Source: Candidatus Didemnitutus sp.
GTDB taxonomy: Bacteria > Verrucomicrobiota > Verrucomicrobiia > Opitutales > Opitutaceae
Direction: 5' to 3'
DNA length: 5,979 nt
Assembly (NCBI GenBank): GCA_030682505.1
Contig: JAUXOH010000060.1
Coordinates: 1-5,979, forward strand
Shown here: one piece after another, positions 1-5,490 of the stretch
Layout: every line of letters begins with the position of its first letter
How positions within the stretch are numbered: the first letter of the stretch is position 1
The notes under the pieces: generated by a model
The model's database searches: none
Told to the model about the DNA's origin: nothing
Seen by the model: the letters and a program-made list of their open reading frames with translations, nothing else
Translations under genes and position numbers: made by a program

Positions 1-174
1 CCGGGTGACACACACCAACTGATCAACGCGGGCCGGCGAGACCTCACCTTCTTCGTCGTGGCCGACAATCCCCCGGTGGACATCTACCATTATCCCGATT
101 CGAAGAAATGGGGGTTCCCTTTGCCGCGAAAATTCTTCCGCGACGAGATCTCCTACTTCGACGGCGAGGAATAA
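1..174 (+). CDS. Cupin domain protein, C-terminal fragment (5' end outside window)
   Basis: Reading frame 1 is open from the first base to a TAA at 172-174 and gives 57 residues, so the start and most of the gene lie to the left. The fragment opens with PGDTHQLIN, which fits the second cupin motif, G-x2-H-x3-N (G at residue 2, H at 5, N at 9). In metal-binding cupins this His is one of the ligands. A beta-strand-like stretch, TFFVVADNPP, and the tail VDIYHYPDSKKWGFPLP follow. A 'YPDS-K' element after the barrel is familiar from small stand-alone cupin proteins. The end FFRDEISYFDGEE is acidic. Substrate and enzymatic role cannot be inferred from this piece; such proteins range from sugar or small-molecule binding to isomerases and regulators. 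It converges with the PEP-CTERM gene, and a shared hairpin lies just after its stop codon. The cupin assignment is fairly secure; the exact function is unknown. Confidence 0.8.
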   Translation, partial: PGDTHQLINAGRRDLTFFVVADNPPVDIYHYPDSKKWGFPLPRKFFRDEISYFDGEE

Positions 175-177
175 GAA

Positions 178-199
178 AGCCGGGCTCTTCGGCCCGGCT
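178..199. terminator. Hairpin terminator between convergent genes
   Basis: AGCCGGGC at 178-185 pairs perfectly with GCCCGGCT at 192-199 around a 6-base loop: an 8-bp stem, 7 of the pairs G-C or C-G. It begins 3 bases after the cupin stop codon and ends 21 bases before the stop codon of the - strand PEP-CTERM gene. Read on the - strand the stem is followed by TTTCTTATTCC, a moderately U-rich tail. Read on the + strand no T-run follows. It therefore looks like an intrinsic terminator chiefly for the - strand transcript, and possibly a weaker bidirectional one serving the cupin gene too. The stem is clear in the sequence; termination activity is inferred. Confidence 0.72.
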
Positions 200-220
200 C
201 GGGAATGATGGCAGGACGCG

Positions 221-1084
221 TCAGGCGCGCCCGGCCAGTTGGCGTCGGCGCCACACCACTCCGGCGAGGGCCAGCCCTCCGAGAATCGCCGCGTAGGTGG
301 AGGGCTCCGGAATGACCTGCACCGAGAAGGACGTGTTGATGACATAACCCGCAACACCCAGCGCGTTGACTCCCAAGGTGGGTTGGAGCGAAGTGTCGGA
401 GTCCGTGAACCGCATGAACTCGACAGTAAAGGAATAGGTGTTGCCCGCTGTCAGCGCCCCCCCTGCGACATTCATCGCTAGGAAATTCGCGGCATAAGTT
501 TCCACATCCTGACTGTACGAGGAACCATCGCCCCAGATACCGATCCGGAAGCTGCCGTCATTCGCCCAGCCAGTGAAGGTATTGCTGGTGATCGAAAAGC
601 CTGCCGAGGCCTGAGCCGCCGTGAGCTGCAGAAGTCCGCCCGTCCACGTGCCCGCGCTCGCCGTGGCCAGCGGTGTGTTGGGGTAGAGATTGCCCGCCAA
701 GCTGAGGGTGAAAGGGATCCCGCCCACGATTAAACTCTGGGTTCCATTGGGGAATGCCGCATCAAGGGCCGCCTGATCCGCAAAACTCGCATTGCCCTGA
801 TAACTCCAATGCTGATTGCCGGAATCAAAAACGAAAAGACCGGCCGAACCGCCCTGCGGTGTAAACGAGTTCGTCCCCGAGGGAAACGAAGCCGTTAGAC
901 CGGTTCCATCGATGAAGACTTCGAAAGCCCAGGGATTGACCGCCTTCTCTGCCGTTGTGGTGGCATCCGTCTGGTTGTATTCGTGGACTTTCAGGACAGG
1001 GACAACATCCACTGATTGGGCCAGAAGCCCGCCCACCAAGATCGAGGTGCTCACCAAGAGCACCACCACCGCGCGCGTTTTCAT
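221..1084 (-). CDS. Secreted PEP-CTERM sorting domain protein of unknown function
   Basis: This 287-residue protein has an N-terminal signal peptide (basic MKTR, then a hydrophobic run VVVLLVSTSILVGGLLA, with likely cleavage near residues 22-24). A cysteine-free, Gly/Ser/Thr/Asn-rich body of probable beta structure follows. The C-terminus is a classic PEP-CTERM tail: PEP at 259-261, a hydrophobic segment at about 265-278, then RRR at 279-281. In known systems this tail is recognised by an exosortase in the inner membrane and the protein is exported and processed at the envelope. No exosortase is visible here. The stretch AGNTYSFTVEFMRFTDSDT near residues 206-225 resembles strands common in verrucomicrobial PEP-CTERM proteins, but I recognise no catalytic motif. 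I chose the ATG at 1084; the frame extends upstream to a GTG at 1123, but that would put 13 extra residues before the signal peptide. It lies 67 bp behind the OPT transporter on the same strand. Base composition looks somewhat less GC-rich than its neighbours. Confidence 0.88.
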   Translation of the reverse strand: MKTRAVVVLLVSTSILVGGLLAQSVDVVPVLKVHEYNQTDATTTAEKAVNPWAFEVFIDGTGLTASFPSGTNSFTPQGGSAGLFVFDSGNQHWSYQGNASFADQAALDAAFPNGTQSLIVGGIPFTLSLAGNLYPNTPLATASAGTWTGGLLQLTAAQASAGFSITSNTFTGWANDGSFRIGIWGDGSSYSQDVETYAANFLAMNVAGGALTAGNTYSFTVEFMRFTDSDTSLQPTLGVNALGVAGYVINTSFSVQVIPEPSTYAAILGGLALAGVVWRRRQLAGRA

Positions 1085-1085
1085 G

Positions 1086-1109
1086 GCTGGGAGATTATTC
1101 CCCCCCAGC
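1086..1109 (-). promoter_or_regulatory. Hairpin abutting the PEP-CTERM gene start codon
   Basis: On the - strand the 24 bases before the start codon's adjoining C read GCTGGGGG, an 8-base loop (GGAATAAT), then CTCCCAGC. The arms pair over 8 positions, seven Watson-Crick and one G-U wobble. In mRNA the stem would end one base before the AUG and would bury the only G-rich run (seven Gs) upstream of it. This could reduce translation initiation or act as an mRNA-stability element. The structure is seen in the sequence; any regulatory role is inferred, and no ligand-binding architecture is evident. Confidence 0.4.
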
Positions 1110-1151
1110 TCGATAAACCACACCTAATCCTGTGCGCTTTTTGTATTAAGA

Positions 1152-3437
1152 TTACTTCTTCGCCGTCAGGAGCTTTTCCCGGGCGACAAAGTAGAGCAGG
1201 CCGCAGATCGCGCCGAAGGGGATCAGCGCCAGCAGATTGGCGTTCGGACCCTCGAAGAACGGGTTGTTCGCCAGCGACCAGTTGGTGATGGCCGCGTCGA
1301 AATCGCTCAGCGCACCGGCCAAGAAGGCGATGATGATGCCGGCGATGGCGCCACCGGCGATGTAGCCTGAGGCAAGGAGAACGCCGGGGCTCTTGTCGCT
1401 TTCCGCCACAAATTGCTCTTCGGTCATCGACCGGTAGGCCGCCTTGGTGCGGGTCCGGCGGTCAACTGCCCAGCGGATCATGCCGCCGATGAAAATCGGG
1501 GCCGACGACGAGAGGGGCAGATAGACTCCGACCGCAAACGCCAGTGCGGGCGCGAAGGTCATTTGCAAAGTCACCGCAATCATCACGCCAAAGAGCACCA
1601 AGGCCCACGGTAACTGCTGATCAAGAATGCCCTTGATGATATACGACATCAGCGTCGCCTTTGGCGCATCGAATTTGCGCACCGAGGTGCCATCCGGCCG
1701 TTCGGTGAACGCCCCATTGATGCCCGGATCGACGAACCACACGGCCTCGCCGCGCTCGTTCATCAGGTATTTTCCGGCCGGGCCGCCGACAGTGTCCGTC
1801 TTGTGCCAAACCGCGTATTGCCCGGCATCGTCCTTGGCCTGCGGACCCACCAGGCCTTCCCGCGTCTCGCCGAGGGGTTTTCCATTCGCGATCAGGCCCG
1901 GCGCCACTTGCGCGGCCGGCATGTAGACGATCGCCGTCTCGTTGAGCTTGAGCAGAATCGGCCCGAGCACCACGGCGGAGGCAAACGCGCCGATCAGGAT
2001 CGCATACTGTTGCAGCTTCGGCGTGCCGCCGACAAGGAAGCCGGTCTTCAAGTCCTGCGAAGTCGTGCCGCCGTTGGACGCCGCGATACAGACGATGGCG
2101 CCGACCGACAGCGCCGTGACGTAATGCGTGCCTCCGGTCCAGCCGACGAGCAGAAAGATGAGGCAGGTGAACAACAGCGTGGCCACCGTCATGCCGGAGA
2201 TCGGATTGGAGGAGGAACCGATCTCACCGGTGAGGCGGGACGACACCGTCACAAAGATGAAACCGAACACCACGATCAGCACCGCGCCGAGGACGTTCAT
2301 GTGCAGCGTGGGCGAGAACATGATGGCCGCCATCAGCACCACCACGCCGCCCGCCACGAATTTCAGCGGCAGATCGCGGTCGGTGCGCGGGGTTTCGCTT
2401 TCCCCGCCGTCGGCCTTCGACAGGCCCACGTCCTTCATGCCCCCGACAATGCCGTGCCAGATGGTCGGCAACGCCTGAATCAGGCTAATCACCCCGCCGG
2501 CCGCGACCGCACCCGCGCCGATATAGAGAATGTAGGCGCCGCGAATGCCGTTGGGCGTCATCTCGGAGATCGGCACCGTGCCCGGAGCGAGCGGGGTCGG
2601 CAGCCCGTCACCAAAGAACTTGATCAACGGAATCAGCAGCAAATAAGACATTACGCCGCCCGCACACATGATTGACGCGATGCGCGGTCCGATCACGTAG
2701 CCGACGCCGAGCAATTCCGGCGAAACCTCCGCTCCCACCGAACCCGACTTGAGCGGGGCGCCAAAGACTTTCTCGGGAATATCCTTCCAGCCCTTGAGCG
2801 CCACATTGAGGGTCTTGTAGATCAGGCCGACGGCGAAGCCGGTGAACACCACCTTGGCCCCCGGTGACTTGCCGAGTCCGGCCGCCACCGCCGCCGCCAT
2901 CTCCGCCTTGGCCGAGGGAGAAGCCGCCTCGCGCGACACGTCATCGACGCTCGCCTTCAGGACGGCCGCGCAAGCGGTGCCCTCGGGATACTTCAGGACG
3001 CCGTGTTCCTTCACGATCAAGGCACGGCGCAGGGGAATCATCATCAGGATCCCGAGCAACCCGCCCAGCAAACCGACCAGCAGCACGCGCGTCAGCTCGA
3101 GGTCGAAGCCGAGGATCAGGATCGCCGGCATTGTCACGCCGACGCCAAAGGCAATCGACTCGCCCGCGGAACCCGCCGTCTGGGAGATGTTGTTCTCCAA
3201 GATGGTGGCGTCGCGGCCACCGACCTTCGACCACGCGCGAAAGAGCGCGAGCGAGATCACGGCCACGGGAATCGACGCGCTCACCGTCAAGCCGACCTTG
3301 AGCACGAGATAAAGCGACGACGCGCCAAAGACCATCCCGAGGATGGCACCCGTCACCACAGCGCGGATCGTAAATTCAGGAATGATGGTCGAGGCCGGGA
3401 TGAACGGCTCGAATTTAGGGGCGGAATTTTGCGACAT
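1152..3437 (-). CDS. OPT-family oligopeptide/metal-chelate transporter
   Basis: This 761-residue polytopic inner-membrane protein belongs to the oligopeptide transporter (OPT) superfamily. Family members move small peptides or metal-siderophore/metal-chelate complexes, usually coupled to protons; bacterial substrates are mostly unknown. Family signatures appear in order: an amphipathic start and first helices (about 22-66); ENNISQTAGSAGESIAFGVG (81-100); KYPEGTACA (149-157); GEIGSSSNPISGMTVATL (404-421); GGTTSQDLKTGFLVGGTPKL (456-475); and VGVYLPLSSSAPIFIGGMIR (636-655). Many Gly/Ala/Leu/Ile-rich helices lie between. Two hydrophilic stretches stand out, about 160-192 and a long loop about 503-592 containing GKYLMNERGEAVWFVDPG and RKFDAPKATLM. 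The second resembles a domain I recall in other bacterial OPT proteins of this type. The ATG at 3437 is natural, with MSQNSAPKFEPFIP as a short cytoplasmic lead before the first helix. No Shine-Dalgarno precedes it; the upstream bases are pyrimidine-rich. It lies 85 bp behind panE, so co-transcription is possible but unproven. Length is intact and no frameshift is seen. Confidence 0.92.
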   Translation of the reverse strand: MSQNSAPKFEPFIPASTIIPEFTIRAVVTGAILGMVFGASSLYLVLKVGLTVSASIPVAVISLALFRAWSKVGGRDATILENNISQTAGSAGESIAFGVGVTMPAILILGFDLELTRVLLVGLLGGLLGILMMIPLRRALIVKEHGVLKYPEGTACAAVLKASVDDVSREAASPSAKAEMAAAVAAGLGKSPGAKVVFTGFAVGLIYKTLNVALKGWKDIPEKVFGAPLKSGSVGAEVSPELLGVGYVIGPRIASIMCAGGVMSYLLLIPLIKFFGDGLPTPLAPGTVPISEMTPNGIRGAYILYIGAGAVAAGGVISLIQALPTIWHGIVGGMKDVGLSKADGGESETPRTDRDLPLKFVAGGVVVLMAAIMFSPTLHMNVLGAVLIVVFGFIFVTVSSRLTGEIGSSSNPISGMTVATLLFTCLIFLLVGWTGGTHYVTALSVGAIVCIAASNGGTTSQDLKTGFLVGGTPKLQQYAILIGAFASAVVLGPILLKLNETAIVYMPAAQVAPGLIANGKPLGETREGLVGPQAKDDAGQYAVWHKTDTVGGPAGKYLMNERGEAVWFVDPGINGAFTERPDGTSVRKFDAPKATLMSYIIKGILDQQLPWALVLFGVMIAVTLQMTFAPALAFAVGVYLPLSSSAPIFIGGMIRWAVDRRTRTKAAYRSMTEEQFVAESDKSPGVLLASGYIAGGAIAGIIIAFLAGALSDFDAAITNWSLANNPFFEGPNANLLALIPFGAICGLLYFVAREKLLTAKK

Positions 3438-3522
3438 AGGGTAAGAGAGGCGCGGGCAGGTTGCTCCCGCAAATCCGCTCGCGCAACGTTCGAATCACCG
3501 ACCCATCCCGCCTTCCCCGCGC

Positions 3523-4491
3523 TCACCGCTTCTTCCTGCCCGTCTTGCGCGCCGCGAGTTTCCGGCGGATCAGCCAGTAGAGCATCTCCAAGCGCGGCAC
3601 ACCGGCGCCAACGGATTTCGCCCGGCGCACCGGCACGCCCCAGATTTCCTCCAACTCCACCGGTCGCCCTTCCTGAAAATCTACGAGGCTCGACGGACGG
3701 TATTTCCCGATCTTCGCCGTGCGCTCAAACTGCAGTTCGATGAACGATTGGGGAATCGGGTGCCCGAACTTCGCCGCCGCCTCTACGATCTCCTCCATCA
3801 GGCGGCGCGCGAGGGTGCGCAAGCCCTCATCGGCCATGATCACGTCGGTCGTGATGCCGCCGGCGGCAATCGCGATGCCGTTAAACGGCACATTCCACAC
3901 CAACTTCTGCCAGCGCTGGCCCTCGAGATTGTCGTGCGCCTCGCACTTGAGCCCGGCCTTGTTGAACACGGCGGCAATCGCGTGCGTCCGGTCGGCGGCG
4001 GGGCGGCCGAACTCACCGATCATCATCAAACCGGGAAAAGAACACTCCACTACGCCCGGCGCGGTGCGGTTGGCCCCGATGTAACAAATCGCCCCGGCAA
4101 TTCGTTTTGCGCCCACCATCTCGGCCACGGGTTCCTCCACCCCGAGTCCATTCTGCAAGGTGAGCACAACGGTGTGCTCGTGCAGCAACGGCGGCAGCAG
4201 TTTCTTCAACGCCTCGTTCGCCGTCGCCTTCACCGCCACAATCACCAAATCACACGGGCCGATCTCGGCACACGAAGCGTAGGCCTGAACTTTTTTCACA
4301 TGGATGCGCATGGAGGGCATCTTGATCTTGAGGCCGCGAACGAGGATCCCGGCGCGACCCGTGCGCACGAGAAAATGCACATCGTGACCCGCCTTCGCCA
4401 GCCGGGCGCCGTAGTAGGTGCCGAGCGCGCCGGTGCCAACGATTGCGATGCGGGGTTTGGCGGGAAAGGGAGGGTTCACGGCGGAAAACAA
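3523..4491 (-). CDS. panE: 2-dehydropantoate 2-reductase (ketopantoate reductase)
   Basis: The enzyme reduces 2-dehydropantoate (ketopantoate) to pantoate with NADPH in the cytoplasm, a step toward pantothenate and coenzyme A. At 322 residues it is close to the usual 290-320. The Rossmann fold opens with IAIVGTGALGTYYGARLAKAG, with the GxGxxG signature at residues 19-24. The family block TLQNGLGVEE follows at 111-120. The C-terminal helical domain carries QKLVWNVPFN with Lys196 as the expected catalytic lysine, plus Asn200 and Asn204. SSLVDFQEGRPVELEEI (267-283) contains Glu279, aligning with the substrate-binding glutamate. All key residues are present. The tail from 309 is very basic. The frame starts with TTG at 4491; a GTG at 4479 would give 318 residues and is equally plausible, since neither has a good ribosome-binding site and both leave the Rossmann motif intact. 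It lies 50 bp downstream of panC on the same strand, supporting a pantothenate operon. Confidence 0.93.
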   Translation of the reverse strand: MFSAVNPPFPAKPRIAIVGTGALGTYYGARLAKAGHDVHFLVRTGRAGILVRGLKIKMPSMRIHVKKVQAYASCAEIGPCDLVIVAVKATANEALKKLLPPLLHEHTVVLTLQNGLGVEEPVAEMVGAKRIAGAICYIGANRTAPGVVECSFPGLMMIGEFGRPAADRTHAIAAVFNKAGLKCEAHDNLEGQRWQKLVWNVPFNGIAIAAGGITTDVIMADEGLRTLARRLMEEIVEAAAKFGHPIPQSFIELQFERTAKIGKYRPSSLVDFQEGRPVELEEIWGVPVRRAKSVGAGVPRLEMLYWLIRRKLAARKTGRKKR

Positions 4492-4541
4492 CAGACGTCC
4501 GCCCGCAAAAACTCAACCCCGGAGCAGTCCGCCCCGCCGGT

Positions 4542-5384
4542 TCAAAGCGGAATATTGTCGGTCAACCGCACTTCGTCGACCCAGTAGGCCACCGCCATCA
4601 CGCATTGCCCGGGCACGACTTCGCGCAACGGCTCGATGGTCTCGCGATCCACCACGGCAATGTAGATCACGCGGATCCGGCGCTTCTCGCCCATGAGATG
4701 GGTGGCTTCCGCCACCACCCGGTCCGCACTGCGCACGCCGCCGTCGACCATCGTCTTGGCCTGGCCCAGCGCCCGATACACCACCAACGCGGCCTCGCGT
4801 TGGACCGGCATGAGGTAGCCGTTGCGCGCACTGAGCGCGAGGCCATCGGCATCCCGCACCGTGGGACCGGTCAAGATTTCGATCGGCAGCGAGAGATCCG
4901 CCAGCGTCTTGCGCACGACCGCGATCTGCTGCAGGTCCTTCTCCCCCATCACGAGCGCATGGGGCTGCACGATGTGCAGGAGTTTCAACCAGCACGTCAG
5001 CACACCGCGAAACAACGCCGGACGCGAAACCCCGCAGAGCGGCTTGCTGACGCGGTCCTCGATGATCGTGCTGGAGAAATTCTTGGGAAACATTTCCTCG
5101 GCCGAGGGCGTGAACAACACCGCCACGCCCTCGCGTTCGCACAGCGCGGCATCGCCCGCCAGGTTGCGCGGATACTTTGCAAGATCCTCGCTCGCGCCAA
5201 ATTGCAGGGGGTTGACGAAAATCGAGACGACGACCTCGTCGCCGCGCTCGCGCGCCAGTCGGATCAGGCTCACCTGCCCCGCATGGAGCGCGCCGAGGGT
5301 CGGGATCAACGCCACGCGTTTGCCCGCAGTTCTTAGTCCGGCGGCCGCTTCCTGCATGGCCGCAATGGTTTCGATTTTTTGCAT
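4542..5384 (-). CDS. panC: Pantoate-beta-alanine ligase (pantothenate synthetase), with atypical active-site residues
   Basis: PanC joins pantoate and beta-alanine using ATP through a pantoyl-adenylate intermediate, giving pantothenate. The 280-residue length matches the family (E. coli 283). Recognisable blocks are ALIPTLGALHAGQVSLIR (25-42), the region of the HxGH nucleotide-binding motif; VVSIFVNPLQFG (52-63); KYPRNLAGD (70-78); SRPALFRGVLT (120-130); IVQPHALVMGEKDLQQ (138-153), with Lys149-Asp150 and Gln153; and DGLALSARNGYL (180-191), with Arg187 of the KMSKS-like loop. Several usually conserved residues differ: Gln37 replaces the second His of HxGH, Leu30 the usual Met, Leu124 the His of the HFxGV block, and Ala186 the second Ser of SSRN. 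The reading frame is intact, so this is not an obvious pseudogene, but activity deserves a check. The ATG at 5384 gives a standard N-terminus; no Shine-Dalgarno is seen. It heads the panC-panE pair and is divergent from dapL. Confidence 0.92.
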   Translation of the reverse strand: MQKIETIAAMQEAAAGLRTAGKRVALIPTLGALHAGQVSLIRLARERGDEVVVSIFVNPLQFGASEDLAKYPRNLAGDAALCEREGVAVLFTPSAEEMFPKNFSSTIIEDRVSKPLCGVSRPALFRGVLTCWLKLLHIVQPHALVMGEKDLQQIAVVRKTLADLSLPIEILTGPTVRDADGLALSARNGYLMPVQREAALVVYRALGQAKTMVDGGVRSADRVVAEATHLMGEKRRIRVIYIAVVDRETIEPLREVVPGQCVMAVAYWVDEVRLTDNIPL

Positions 5385-5490
5385 ACAGGGAACGGACTTG
5401 AACTAACCGGCCGCGCCACACTTTATCAAGCCTTCCCTCCCCGGCTCGGTCCGCGGACTGAATTTTCACTCTTTCCTCACTTCCCTTCCG
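5385..5490. promoter_or_regulatory. Divergent panC/dapL intergenic promoter region
   Basis: These 106 bases separate two genes pointing away from each other, so promoters for both must lie here or overlap the gene starts. A weak + strand candidate is TTGAAC (5398-5403), an 18-base spacer, then TTTATC (5422-5427); it matches the sigma-70 boxes at about 4/6 and 3/6. On the - strand TTGATA (5429 down to 5424) is a good -35-like hexamer, but the -10 position holds only a poor match. If both are real, the two promoters overlap. The half-sites CTTGA (5397-5401) and TCAAG (5426-5430) form an inverted pair. The last 21 bases before dapL are almost purely pyrimidine. The location is solid; the individual boxes are tentative. 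Confidence 0.4.
5446..5461. promoter_or_regulatory. 16-bp near-perfect palindrome, operator candidate upstream of dapL
   Basis: TCGGTCCGCGGACTGA reads as its own reverse complement at 7 of 8 paired positions, with an exact 10-bp core GTCCGCGGAC at 5449-5458. It ends 29 bases before the dapL ATG and lies just downstream of the weak + strand promoter candidate. That is where a dimeric repressor or regulator could bind. In a GC-rich intergenic region such a palindrome can also arise by chance. No regulator family can be assigned from the sequence. Confidence 0.3.

Noticed and set aside
1085..1151. Promoter for the PEP-CTERM gene in the gap behind the OPT gene
   Set aside because: The stretch holds A/T-rich bits (TTAATACAAAAAG on the - strand) but no convincing -35/-10 pair, so I do not call a promoter.
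1803..2675. A 290-codon + strand open frame inside the OPT gene
   Set aside because: It is antisense to the well-conserved transporter, and its His/Arg/Gln/Asp-rich translation is typical of a reverse-strand shadow.
3452..3471. GCGGG...CCCGC hairpin between panE and the OPT gene as a possible terminator
   Set aside because: The stem is only 5 bp, the loop is 9 bases, and no T-rich tail follows on either strand.
3484..3502. GTTCGAATC, the T-loop consensus of tRNAs, in the gap between panE and the OPT gene
   Set aside because: The flanking five-base segments cannot pair into a T stem and no acceptor or anticodon arm is visible, so it is neither a tRNA nor a clear attachment site.
4497..4534. 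Eight-base direct repeat GTCCGCCC at 4497-4504 and 4527-4534 in the panC-panE gap
   Set aside because: Only two short GC-rich copies; expected by chance in DNA of this composition, with no further array.
3748..5336. Two long + strand open frames (3748-4587 and 4443-5336) antisense to panE and panC
   Set aside because: Their composition mirrors the antisense of the real genes and shows no recognisable motif; panE and panC explain this DNA.
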